From: an uncultured Poribacteria bacterium
GTDB taxonomy: Bacteria; Poribacteria; WGA-4E; WGA-3G
DNA length: 64,000 nt
Direction of reading: 5' to 3'
Assembly (NCBI GenBank): GCA_951828385.1
Contig: OX639973.1
Coordinates: 6,550,845 to 6,614,844 of the forward strand
A model generated the notes under the pieces. That model was not told the origin of the DNA and searched no databases. It saw nothing but the letters and a program-made list of their open reading frames with translations. Position numbers and translations under genes: made by a program. Below are positions 52,540 to 60,703 of this stretch, one piece after another. How positions within the stretch are numbered: the stretch's first letter is position 1; every line of letters starts with the position of its first letter.

Positions 52540-53394
52540 ATGAAAACTGTTTTTAACTGCACGACGCTGTTCACAATCGCCGTATTCGTATTTACAACCA
52601 GTATCGCAAACGCACAGTGGCGGAATGAGACGCACGATGCCTACAATGCACCGACAGGCATCGCCGTTCAGATTGATGGAGATTTGAGCGAATGGGGCGG
52701 GATTATGGATACGGTTACAGGTACCGATGGAACAGCATTCTGTGGTGTCCTGTTTGAAGCCAATGGGGGCGACATCAAGGCTTTTGAAGAATACAACGGC
52801 GGTATATGGAACGATGCCAACGACCACGAAACCTGTTTTATGTTTACATGGGATGAAGACGCGCTTTACCTCGCACTCAGCGTCACCGATGACGATCATG
52901 AACACGCAGCCGCTGCCGCATGGAACGGAGACGGCGCACAACTCGCTGTCGAACCGACAGGTAAACGCGAAGCAGGATTGCCCCTCTTTCTTTACAATAT
53001 CGGTTTGGATGGTGCAGCTGAAAACGTCATCCTACAGAATGAGGTAACGAACGGTAGTCCCGGACTCGCCGCCGATGACGCTGCAATTGTCCGAGACGAA
53101 GGCGCGAAAAAGACCTACTACGAGTTTAGATTCCCCGCAACAGAACTACAAATTGAAGGCGATCAATTCAGCGAAGGCATGGAACTCGGAGTCGGCATCT
53201 GCATCAACGACGGTGACACAGGCGATGGTCAGAATGGACAAAGAGGTTGGGACGGATGGTATCCGCATGCTGTTGTCTACGGTAAAAATTCCGAAAAGAC
53301 AGGACTCGTCATACTCAGCAGTACGGCAGTAACCGCCGTTGAACCCGCCGATAAGTTAACCACAACTTGGGGCACGTTGAAAGCCAGCCGATAA
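52540..53394 (+). CDS. Secreted CBM9/DOMON-like protein with TTWG tail, copy 2
   Basis: A 284-residue paralogue of the 51536 gene. It has a signal peptide (FTIAVFVFTTSIANAQW) and the same motifs: IAVQIDGDLSEWGGIMDTVT, ETCFMFTWDEDALYLALSVT, HEHAAAAAWNGDGAQLAVEP. An insertion (ANGGDIKAFEEY) and a longer central loop differ from copy 1. The C-terminus is AVEPADKLTTTWGTLKASR. GAGG precedes the ATG, and a strong bidirectional terminator follows. The hairpin repeats between the two copies suggest an old tandem duplication. Confidence 0.8.
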   Translation: MKTVFNCTTLFTIAVFVFTTSIANAQWRNETHDAYNAPTGIAVQIDGDLSEWGGIMDTVTGTDGTAFCGVLFEANGGDIKAFEEYNGGIWNDANDHETCFMFTWDEDALYLALSVTDDDHEHAAAAAWNGDGAQLAVEPTGKREAGLPLFLYNIGLDGAAENVILQNEVTNGSPGLAADDAAIVRDEGAKKTYYEFRFPATELQIEGDQFSEGMELGVGICINDGDTGDGQNGQRGWDGWYPHAVVYGKNSEKTGLVILSSTAVTAVEPADKLTTTWGTLKASR

Positions 53395-53412
53395 CACGAC
53401 AAACAAATCTAC

Positions 53413-53443
53413 AAAAAGCCGCCAACAGTCTTGGCGGCTTTTT
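53413..53443. terminator. Strong bidirectional terminator
   Basis: AAAAAGCCGCCAA (53413-53425) and TTGGCGGCTTTTT (53431-53443) form a 13-bp stem with A/T runs on both sides between two convergent genes. Confidence 0.92.
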
Positions 53444-53456
53444 TATGCTCCGCTAC

Positions 53457-54554
53457 CTAATGATCGTCGTCGTGGTCATGGTCATGGTCATGATCGTGAT
53501 CGTGGTTGTGGTCATGGTCATGGTCGTGATCGTGATGAGTTGCTTTGTGATAGTGCAATCGGAGCAGATCGACACCAAAATCGTCTGCGATGTGCCGCCA
53601 CACGGAGTGAATATGGTTCGCATCGTTCTGTGTGTTATCATATTCCACAAAGAAGAATGGACCGTGCAGCCTGTAATAGTGCGGTGTCTTCGGTGCTGCA
53701 TCGCCTGCCCATGCAAAGTGGATGTCGTTGACACCACCTTCGCGTAGTTTACGGCGTTCAATTTCGGCAACTTCGTCAGGGAGGCGGTCAATGTATTCAT
53801 GGACGAGATCCATCAAGATTTCGCGTTGTTGTGTCTCCATGGACTCTGCTGCCAACCCTTCAACACTCTCAAACTCAACTTTAGGGACATCGCGCGTCAA
53901 AATATCGGACGGTGCCTCTGCATTGATGATTGTCTCACGCTTTTGCGTATCGTTGAGACTCACAAGGAGCCTCCGCGCAATATCTTCTTCGGCAGCAAGC
54001 ACTCTTAATCCTTTTTTTTCACCCTGCGGCACCTCTGCCGGATTAGAACCGAAGAATGACGGGTTCGGCGAAATGAGTTCGCGATTGACGACGGTAAAGT
54101 TGAGTGAGACATGGTGTCCCTCAGCACGCCAACCCCACGCCCCATTGCCTGTCGGATCCCCAAATACAGTGAAAAAGTAGAACCCCGGATCACGGACAAG
54201 TCGGGCTTGCCCCGCAGCCTTTTCAATCTCACCGAGTGTTGTCTCTAAATTGATAATTGAGCGGGCTTTCTGATAGCCTTTCGCACTCAATCCGCTTGCC
54301 ATGAGCGCGAACGCCGCGTCCTGCTGTTTCGTGTTGAGCTCTTTGAGAGAGACACCCTCGCGTTCCCACATTTCGATCGGGATGTAGTGCCACCGGAACC
54401 GCTCGTTCCCGTCAAAGGGGAGTGCCGCCTGCTCGCGTAAAGCGGGTGTCAATGTATCCAGAAAGTTCCCCGCTGCCTGTGCCATCCGCTCGGCTGTTGC
54501 CGAAGCAGGGATAAACAAGGGCTTCAGTTCAGTATCAGTATGTGTGTGTGCCAC
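53457..54554 (-). CDS. DUF3500 protein with a His/Asp-repeat tail
   Basis: A 365-residue protein from a GTG start with GGAGG 8 bases upstream. The body is DUF3500-like: NERFRWHYIPIEMWEREGVS, then FGDPTGNGAWGWRAEGHHVS with VSLNFTVVN, and a C-terminal IHFAWAGD...PHYYRLHGPFFFVEYDN. The last ~28 residues are almost only His and Asp in alternation, an evident metal-binding tail. No signal peptide is visible. The family function is unknown. The tail may bind Zn, Ni or Co or be variable in length, since its DNA is a simple repeat. Confidence 0.82.
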   Translation of the reverse strand: MAHTHTDTELKPLFIPASATAERMAQAAGNFLDTLTPALREQAALPFDGNERFRWHYIPIEMWEREGVSLKELNTKQQDAAFALMASGLSAKGYQKARSIINLETTLGEIEKAAGQARLVRDPGFYFFTVFGDPTGNGAWGWRAEGHHVSLNFTVVNRELISPNPSFFGSNPAEVPQGEKKGLRVLAAEEDIARRLLVSLNDTQKRETIINAEAPSDILTRDVPKVEFESVEGLAAESMETQQREILMDLVHEYIDRLPDEVAEIERRKLREGGVNDIHFAWAGDAAPKTPHYYRLHGPFFFVEYDNTQNDANHIHSVWRHIADDFGVDLLRLHYHKATHHDHDHDHDHNHDHDHDHDHDHDDDH

Positions 54555-54573
54555 AAATAAACCTCCATTACCG

Positions 54574-54605
54574 TAGGGCTACAGTCAAGCAGACCGCGCC
54601 CTACA
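54574..54605. repeat. GTAGGGC inverted repeat
   Basis: GTAGGGC and GCCCTAC flank 18 bases just upstream of the DUF3500 gene. It belongs to the same loose class of dispersed palindromes as 41742-41757. Confidence 0.4.
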
Positions 54606-54727
54606 ATCCTATGAATTCAGTTTCCTTACGAAACCTATTTTAAACCAACTGCCCACGAAATTCAAGTGTTTTAATAAGGACGAGAAACTCTATAATTTCT
54701 TAAAACTGAATGCCGCTGCGAAAATTC

Positions 54728-54756
54728 TTGACAACCGCTCATAAATTTTGTAAACT
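54728..54756 (+). promoter_or_regulatory. Promoter of the ECF sigma operon
   Basis: TTGACA (54728-54733), 17 bases, TAAACT (54751-54756), ahead of the sigma-factor gene. A housekeeping-type promoter suggests basal expression. Confidence 0.6.
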
Positions 54757-54820
54757 TATTTTAATGGCTTCCGTTTAAGAAAGCATTAGCATGCAATTGT
54801 CCTCCTCTGCCTTAGGTTAG

Positions 54821-55444
54821 GTGAGGCAAAACCTCAAACCGATACGCAACAAGTCGGGACTCATGGACAAATTGATTGATGATGAATTGTTAGTCGCTCA
54901 GTTTCAAGCCGGTCGCCAAAATGCCTTCGATGAGTTGATGAAACGTTACAAATCCAAGATTTTCTCGTACCTGCTACGTTCCGTCAGAAATTACGAGGAT
55001 GCCGAGGACATCACCATTGAAGTCTTTTTCAAAGCGTACCGCGCCCTCGAAGGTTGGCAACCGAAAGCCAAATTTTCGACATGGCTTTACAAGATTGCGT
55101 CCAATCTTGCTATCGATTACCATCGTGCGAAGGCGCGTAACCCTGTCTATGCGTTGGAGGATACAGAAATCCCTGAAGCGCATCTCGTCGCCACCGATCT
55201 CTATAGCGATCCGGAGAAACAACTCGAAGAGAAAGAACGCGGCATCATGATCCGGGAGGCAGTTGATCAACTCTCCCCGAAACAGAAAGCCGTCTTCATG
55301 CTAAGCCGATATGAAGGCTTGCAGCTGAAAGAAGTCGCGGAAACACTTGATATGGCAGAAGGCACCGTGAAAATTCACCTCCATCGCGCAGTCAAACGAC
55401 TACAAACGCTGCTACGGCCATTATGGGAAAATAATGAAATTTGA
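54821..55444 (+). CDS. ECF RNA polymerase sigma factor
   Basis: A 207-residue sigma factor (start GTG at 54821, or the ATG at 54863). Region 2 has NAFDELMKRYKSKIFSYLLR, EDAEDITIEVFFKAYRAL and WQPKAKFSTWLYKIASNLAID. Region 4 has LSPKQKAVFMLSRYEGLQLK with the helix-turn-helix EVAETLDMAEGTVKIHLHRA. It binds core polymerase and redirects it to stress genes. It is the first gene of an operon with the zinc-finger anti-sigma and a TPR protein. Confidence 0.9.
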   Translation: MRQNLKPIRNKSGLMDKLIDDELLVAQFQAGRQNAFDELMKRYKSKIFSYLLRSVRNYEDAEDITIEVFFKAYRALEGWQPKAKFSTWLYKIASNLAIDYHRAKARNPVYALEDTEIPEAHLVATDLYSDPEKQLEEKERGIMIREAVDQLSPKQKAVFMLSRYEGLQLKEVAETLDMAEGTVKIHLHRAVKRLQTLLRPLWENNEI

Positions 55445-55491
55445 GGGTGGGCACGCCATAGCGCGTGACACCGCAGAAAGGAGAAAAGTTT

Positions 55492-56115
55492 ATGCCTAAG
55501 TGTAAGAAATCCGAAGGGCAGGCTATTGATTATGCTGCCAAACTTCTGCCACCCGCAGAAGAGGACCCCTTCGAACAACATCTCAAGCATTGTCAGGATT
55601 GCACCGAAGCCGTAGAAGCTTATAGAGCCGTCCTTGAATTAACAGACGAGGCGCAAGAAGAACTCGTGCTGCCCGAGCTCGCACTTCAGAACATTGAAAT
55701 GAACGTGTACAAACGACTCGCCGCCACACAACAAGAGCAAACGCTCCTCACACGGATCCGTGCCTACTTTGCGAACCTTGGATCGCCCTTCGGCTGGTAC
55801 AAAACCGCTGCCGTCAGCAGTATGGCTATCGCCTTGATTATCGCTGCCGTTTTCGTCGGAAAACCTTTCCAACCCCAGCAAACTTTGCAGTTAACCGAAG
55901 CACAATCCGCGGATGCCCGCATCGAACAATATCGCCAGCAAGGTATCCAACGGAATTTAGAGGAGGCACTGATTACACAGCATCTCCGAAATGATGCCTG
56001 GGAAACTGAAAGCCAGTTCTACCGAATGAAAGAGCAGGCACAAGGTACAAATTGGACCAAGGTCGCAGACAAACACCTTCAGAATCTTCAATCCGGGAAT
56101 CCGACTTTACAATAG
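55492..56115 (+). CDS. Membrane anti-sigma factor with zf-HC2-like zinc domain
   Basis: 207 residues from the ATG at 55492, with AGGAG 8 bases upstream. The N-terminal zinc anti-sigma motif is HLKHCQDC (H-x3-C-x2-C; residues ~33-40). A single membrane helix (~residues 100-122, AAVSSMAIALIIAAVFVG) separates it from a helical, Gln-rich periplasmic part. It should bind the sigma factor until a cell-envelope signal releases it. It follows the sigma gene by 47 bases. Confidence 0.85.
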   Translation: MPKCKKSEGQAIDYAAKLLPPAEEDPFEQHLKHCQDCTEAVEAYRAVLELTDEAQEELVLPELALQNIEMNVYKRLAATQQEQTLLTRIRAYFANLGSPFGWYKTAAVSSMAIALIIAAVFVGKPFQPQQTLQLTEAQSADARIEQYRQQGIQRNLEEALITQHLRNDAWETESQFYRMKEQAQGTNWTKVADKHLQNLQSGNPTLQ

Positions 56116-56139
56116 CACAATTAAGGGATATTATTAGCC

Positions 56140-58110
56140 ATGGAAACGTCACGCAGGCTTACATTTCTCTTACACGCACTGCTGGTAATCCTCCTCAGCC
56201 CACTTGCGCATGCACAGCTTGATGAGGTCAACACCTTAGTTCAAGCAGGACGTTATACGGAAGCCAGCAACAAACTTGACGCGCTTGCCAAGTCTGCTAA
56301 AGACATCGCTGTGAAAAGTTTGTGCTACTACCAGATCGGCGAAATTCATTATAACTATACCCATCAGTACGCAAGAGCTGCCGCGGCTTACGATAAAATC
56401 ATTAAGCTTGAAAAAAAAGGCATTGCCGCCGTAGAACTGTATCTTGCTATTATTAAGAAAGGCGATGTCTACAGTCGCATGGGCAATTACCGAGACGCTA
56501 TCGAAACCTACAATCGATTGATTAAACTTGCCCCCGCCTCACATTTCGCACACCAGACCGGTTTACAGAAGGTTCGCGACATCAATACCGCACTCGCAGA
56601 CCTCAGAGAACAGCAACGCATCGCTATTCAATACAAGGGGACCCCGCTTGCCCTCATCGCCGAATTTCAGATAGCAGAACTCTATAGAAATCCCTCTCAA
56701 CTCAACCAACCTGAAAAGGCAATCCAGAAGTATGAAGCACTTCTAAAAGCGCATCCAGAAGCGATGGTCGCCCCAGAAGCCAGATGGCGGATCGCAAACT
56801 TAAGGCATACCCTGCTCAACCAATCCGCACTCGCTATGGCAACCTATCGGAAAGTTGTTGACGATTACCCGACGAGCAACTTCGCTGCCGAGGCGCTTTT
56901 CCAAATGGCAAATATCCATCGTACGACCGAAAAGTATTCGTTAGCGATCCCCGTATTTGAGAGACTCAAACACGGATACCCCAATTTCTGGAATATGCAC
57001 GCCGTTTTCTATTGGATGGGGGTCTGTTATGAGAAAAACTTGCACTATCCCAAAGCGATTGAGGCGTTTAAAACCTTCCGCCACGTCTATCTGCCACACC
57101 TTGATCCAGGATACTTAGGACAAATTTCAATGCACGATATGAGTTTGTCCGAAGTGAAAGCAAAAATTGGTAAGAAAATTGAGAAACTGACACAACAACT
57201 GTCGGAAGTGGAAGCGGAACGGTTGGACACCGCGCGTTCAGAACAAAACTTCGCCTTAGCCTTAGATATCGCTCGAAACCTCGTCACTACGGCACCCAAT
57301 ACACCGCATGCAAAGCAGGCAGCGGAACAACTCACTATGCTTCAACACCTCGCTGCGATTCAAAACCTGCGTGAGCAGCTTCACAACGGAACTTCGGGGC
57401 CCGTAGAAGCAGCACGTGCCTTGTTTCAAATCGGCACTATCTATGAACGACAGTTACAGGATTATCCGAAAGCAGTTGAAGCGTATCAAGAGGTCTCAAA
57501 ATACCATCCAGACTCGACCTACGCTGCTGAAGCCCTCTATCGTAGTGGACTCGTTCTCGCGAAGCAGCTTGCCGCGCCTAATGAAGCGATCGAAACTTAC
57601 AAACAGGTGATCGCATCGCACCCGAACACCTTACAAGCGATGATGGCGAACTTCCAACTCGGTGAACTCTACAGAGAGCTGCATCGCTACAACGAAGCAT
57701 TACAGGCTTACGAGACAACTATCGGCTACCCAGAACGCGACCGGTATCTCGCTGGCGGATATAAGGATAGTTTCGCCGATAGAGCACAATTTCGCATCGG
57801 GCGCGTCCACTACGATGACAACCGTTACGATGAAGCACGCTTTGTTTTCCAGACGTTCATTCAGAACCGAGAGCGGTCTCCACGCCGCGCTGCTGCTTAC
57901 ATCTACCTCGCCGCTATCAGTGAAGAGCGCGCCGAAAATGCCCAAGCCGTTGACTACTACAAGAAGGCGGAAACCTTACTCAAGGATGATCCCGTACAAA
58001 TGCGGATGCTCATTGAAGAAGCCAGCACCCTCGGCACCCTCCAATCCACCGACCCAGATGCAGTGATGCACTACCTCAAAGAAAAGCAAAAACGCCTCTC
58101 AACACAGTAA
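56140..58110 (+). CDS. Exported TPR-repeat protein
   Basis: A 656-residue protein with a signal peptide (residues 8-26, FLLHALLVILLSPLAHA). The rest is nearly all tetratricopeptide repeats (AAAYDKIIKLEKKGIAAVEL, AIETYNRLIKLAPASHFAHQ, AIQKYEALLKAHPEAMVAPE, YDEARFVFQTFIQNRERSPR), about a dozen units, YbgF/BamD-like in style. It is a periplasmic scaffold for protein contacts. Its position behind a sigma/anti-sigma pair suggests it works in the response controlled by that sigma factor. Confidence 0.85.
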   Translation: METSRRLTFLLHALLVILLSPLAHAQLDEVNTLVQAGRYTEASNKLDALAKSAKDIAVKSLCYYQIGEIHYNYTHQYARAAAAYDKIIKLEKKGIAAVELYLAIIKKGDVYSRMGNYRDAIETYNRLIKLAPASHFAHQTGLQKVRDINTALADLREQQRIAIQYKGTPLALIAEFQIAELYRNPSQLNQPEKAIQKYEALLKAHPEAMVAPEARWRIANLRHTLLNQSALAMATYRKVVDDYPTSNFAAEALFQMANIHRTTEKYSLAIPVFERLKHGYPNFWNMHAVFYWMGVCYEKNLHYPKAIEAFKTFRHVYLPHLDPGYLGQISMHDMSLSEVKAKIGKKIEKLTQQLSEVEAERLDTARSEQNFALALDIARNLVTTAPNTPHAKQAAEQLTMLQHLAAIQNLREQLHNGTSGPVEAARALFQIGTIYERQLQDYPKAVEAYQEVSKYHPDSTYAAEALYRSGLVLAKQLAAPNEAIETYKQVIASHPNTLQAMMANFQLGELYRELHRYNEALQAYETTIGYPERDRYLAGGYKDSFADRAQFRIGRVHYDDNRYDEARFVFQTFIQNRERSPRRAAAYIYLAAISEERAENAQAVDYYKKAETLLKDDPVQMRMLIEEASTLGTLQSTDPDAVMHYLKEKQKRLSTQ

Positions 58111-58113
58111 ACA

Positions 58114-58225
58114 AAATCCGACTGATTTTTTGCTTTCCCAATAGAACTAAACAGTAACCACCCGTTGTTGTCCTTCTCTATCTTCTGAAGGAATAATCCG
58201 AATCTCAATATCGCAATTCAACCGA
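58114..58225. repeat. 112-bp direct repeat, left copy (HigA-like 3' end)
   Basis: Identical to 60133-60244 except base 58122. It contains the last ~27 codons of the HigA-like antitoxin (minus strand) and about 30 bases beyond its stop, but nothing upstream. The two copies flank the AAA ATPase-nuclease gene and repeat at an offset of exactly 2,019. Confidence 0.93.
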
Positions 58226-58245
58226 AAGCGTCAATTTTAGAAATA

Positions 58246-58343
58246 ATAACCGTCGCGCCCCCAGGCCCGGTAGGCTCGGTTTCCCAACCGAACCATAACC
58301 GTCGCGCCCCCAGGCCCGGTAGGTTCGGTTTCCTAACCGAACC
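58246..58343. repeat. Two tandem 49-bp repeats with palindromes
   Basis: ATAACCGTCGCGCCCCCAGG begins both units (58246-58294 and 58295-58343), each ending in GGTTCGGTT-TCCT-AACCGAACC or its variant with GGCTCGG. They differ at three positions. This looks like a dispersed palindromic element with a recent duplication. Confidence 0.85.
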
Positions 58344-58507
58344 GGATCCTACGCGGAAACATTGAAGACTTCAAAAACCTCTTCAGTCCTATAAGGTTTA
58401 TTTGCTTGGGTATTTCTTTAGTATGTTTATACCACATAAATTTTGACTTCCAAATAGGCATGTGATACAATAGATTAAGACTTGGCACCTAATCAGGCCA
58501 TTGTAGC

Positions 58508-58545
58508 ATTTGGGGTTACAAACCCCGCCTACGGAGAAATACGGA
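58508..58545 (+). promoter_or_regulatory. Hairpin and ribosome site before the ATPase gene
   Basis: GGGGTT-ACA-AACCCC (58511-58525) stands about 8 bases before the GGAG ribosome site (58532-58535) of the ATPase. It may affect translation or be part of the dispersed repeat family. Confidence 0.4.
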
Positions 58546-60144
58546 ATGAAACGCTTTGGTACCGAAGGTCGTTTGTATCTTGAGGATAACTACGTTGTTC
58601 CGCGCACAGAGGAGACCGCAGATTTCATCGGCCGCGTTAAACAAGGTAAATATATTGTCCTTTTCGCACCCCGCCAGACCGGCAAAACGACCTTTTTCCG
58701 ACTCGCGCTTGATAAACTCACCACTGAAGATTTAACCTACTTCCCGATTCAGCTGAACTTTGAGGAATACGAAGACTATGCACCCGCAGATTTTTACACC
58801 CGTGTCTATCAGGACATTCGTCAAGAAATTGAGGATGTCCTCCAGAGACGTGAAGAGGTTCCTGCTGAAACGTTCACGCACTTCTTGGATAACGTGGAAA
58901 TAAACGATCATGTTTCGATGCGAAGGTTCTTTGAAAAACTCACAAGTTTTCTAAGAAATCAGAAGATTGTCCTGATCATTGACGAATTTGATGCTATCCC
59001 GCGAGACGCTGTCAAGGGGTTCCTCCGCTCGCTACGCCGTATCTATCTTTCCGGTAGGACGCGATGCCCGCACAGCGTCGGTATCATTGGAATCAAGAAC
59101 ATTATCCAACTTGACTACGACAGGTCCATCTCGCCCTTTAATATTCAGCAAGAATTCCATTTACCCAACTTCACCCTTGAACAGGTGCGGGAGCTCCTCG
59201 CACAGTATACCGACGAAGTCGGTCAAGCCTTCATACCCGAGGTCATAACTGTTATTCACAAACAGACAGCTGGACAGCCCGTTCTTGTCAATCGACTCGC
59301 ACAGATTCTTACTGAGGAGATGGACATCCGGAGAACCGAGCCGATTACGATGGAACACTTCACAACGGCGCACGCGCAGTTGTTGCGAGAACGAAACACG
59401 AACATCGATCATCTGACGACTAATGTTCAAAGAGACCCGCGTTTTGAGCAATTACTCATGCGTATTATGGAGCGCGATGAAGGGGTCCCTTTCAACCCGC
59501 GCAATGACATAATAGATGAACTTACCACTTATGGGGTCATTAAAAGAGGGGCTGATGATATGTGTGAGATTCTTAATCCGATCTATTTGTATTGTATCCT
59601 GCAGGTATTCAAACCTCTTGTAAACGGATTGGAAGAGGAGTACTTTCCTGAAGATGATGATTATCTCACACCTACAGGGCAGATTGAACTCGCGGGGTTA
59701 CTTGATAATTTCCGAGATTTTATTGCACGGGCAGGGTTCAGGATTCTACAAGTGCCAGACACCCCACAGGAGTCAGTAGGACGGCATCTCCTGCTCGCCT
59801 ATATGGATGAGTTTGTGAGACGCATTGGCGGCGTTATGCACATTGAAGCGCAGACAGGTCGTGGGCGGATGGATATTATTCTCACGTACAACAACCGAAA
59901 ATATATCATTGAAACAAAGATTTGGAGAGGCATGCGCCGCTATCAAGCCGGTAAGCAGCAGCTCGCGGCTTATCTCAAATTAGAGGGAGCTACCGAAGGC
60001 TATTATGTCGTCTTTGATCATCGAAAAGAGGCAAAACCCCGCGTTGAAGCAGAGACGTTAGCAGAAAACCTAACCATTCGGAGCTACGTCATTCCCGTCC
60101 TTCAAGATATTCCTTCTGAAAATCAACCCCTCAAATCCGAATGA
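58546..60144 (+). CDS. AAA-like ATPase with a C-terminal PD-(D/E)xK nuclease domain
   Basis: 532 residues from the ATG at 58546, with GGAG upstream; an earlier GTG would include a hairpin. N-terminal signature MKRFGTEGRLYLEDNYVVPR leads to Walker A APRQTGKTT (41-49) and Walker B VLIIDEFDAIP. The middle is a winged-helix region. The C-terminal part has GRMDIILTYNNRKYIIETKIW, the D...ExK core of PD-(D/E)xK nucleases. Similar AAA_35/PDDEXK proteins are common as lone genes in uncultivated bacteria and may be mobile cargo or defence effectors. Two 112-bp direct repeats flank it. Confidence 0.82.
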   Translation: MKRFGTEGRLYLEDNYVVPRTEETADFIGRVKQGKYIVLFAPRQTGKTTFFRLALDKLTTEDLTYFPIQLNFEEYEDYAPADFYTRVYQDIRQEIEDVLQRREEVPAETFTHFLDNVEINDHVSMRRFFEKLTSFLRNQKIVLIIDEFDAIPRDAVKGFLRSLRRIYLSGRTRCPHSVGIIGIKNIIQLDYDRSISPFNIQQEFHLPNFTLEQVRELLAQYTDEVGQAFIPEVITVIHKQTAGQPVLVNRLAQILTEEMDIRRTEPITMEHFTTAHAQLLRERNTNIDHLTTNVQRDPRFEQLLMRIMERDEGVPFNPRNDIIDELTTYGVIKRGADDMCEILNPIYLYCILQVFKPLVNGLEEEYFPEDDDYLTPTGQIELAGLLDNFRDFIARAGFRILQVPDTPQESVGRHLLLAYMDEFVRRIGGVMHIEAQTGRGRMDIILTYNNRKYIIETKIWRGMRRYQAGKQQLAAYLKLEGATEGYYVVFDHRKEAKPRVEAETLAENLTIRSYVIPVLQDIPSENQPLKSE

Positions 60145-60244
60145 TTTTTTGCTTTCCCAATAGAACTAAACAGTAACCACCCGTTGTTGTCCTTCTCTAT
60201 CTTCTGAAGGAATAATCCGAATCTCAATATCGCAATTCAACCGA
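60133..60244. repeat. 112-bp direct repeat, right copy
   Basis: The counterpart of 58114-58225. It spans the ATPase stop codon (60142-60144) and the 3' end of the intact HigA-like gene, so here it is part of two functional genes. It is the original position, because the rest of the HigA-like gene continues to the right. Confidence 0.93.
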
Positions 60245-60495
60245 TTAAGAAGCCGCATCAATCGCTCAAGGCTATAGTCAGAAAGTTTAGCTGCCTGAAG
60301 GCAAGAAATGTCAGCCTGTTTAACACCAAGTAACTCCGCCGCTTCTCCTTGAGTTAACTTGCGTTCCTTGAGGATGCGGAAAATCTCGGTGCCCAACTGC
60401 GCTTTTAGCAGTTCTTTCTCAGCAACCTCATCAGAAAAACCCAAATCTTTAAAAATATTACCGCTGCCTTTTTCAACTTTAATTCTATTGCTCAT
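60166..60495 (-). CDS. HigA/XRE-type antitoxin
   Basis: A 109-residue DNA-binding protein. The helix-turn-helix is KLTQGEAAELLGVKQADISC (residues ~49-68), followed by DYSLERLMRLLNRLNCDIEI, the layout of HigA-like antitoxins. The start overlaps the stop of the toxin remnant (ATGA), the usual order for toxin-first modules. The 3' end is duplicated at 58114-58225. With the toxin truncated it is an orphan; it may act as a repressor or neutralise a related toxin elsewhere. Confidence 0.85.
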   Translation of the reverse strand: MSNRIKVEKGSGNIFKDLGFSDEVAEKELLKAQLGTEIFRILKERKLTQGEAAELLGVKQADISCLQAAKLSDYSLERLMRLLNRLNCDIEIRIIPSEDREGQQRVVTV

Positions 60496-60605
60496 AATCC
60501 ACTCTCCATTTCCTTGGCCCGTGCTAATCTTCGTTTAATCAAGTCAATCTCTTTCTTAGGTGTCCGAATCCCACGCTTTGATTTTTTTTCAAAACAATCC
60601 ACAAA
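60492..60605 (-). pseudogene. C-terminal remnant of a HigB/RelE-like toxin
   Basis: The minus-strand frame reads FVDCFEKKSKRGIRTPKKEI followed by DLIKRRLARAKEME and a TGA at 60492-60494 that overlaps the antitoxin ATG. The KK-x-x-R-G-x-x-T-P-K-x-E-I pattern is the C-terminus of Gp49/HigB-type mRNA interferases. An in-frame stop at 60606-60608 marks the loss of the first ~75 residues, which hold most of the fold, so it cannot be toxic. Confidence 0.75.
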
Positions 60606-60703
60606 TTAACAACGCGTGCGACGCGGCGTGTACAACCTAATAGGTTTGCGGCGTACTCGCCCAGATGCGACGTGTATCATGCTACAGCAATGCACAACCT
60701 TTT

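Noticed and set aside
53367-53747. Val/Met-rich plus-strand frame opposite the His/Asp tail
   Set aside because: It is the shadow of the simple repeat coding the DUF3500 tail and overlaps a terminator.
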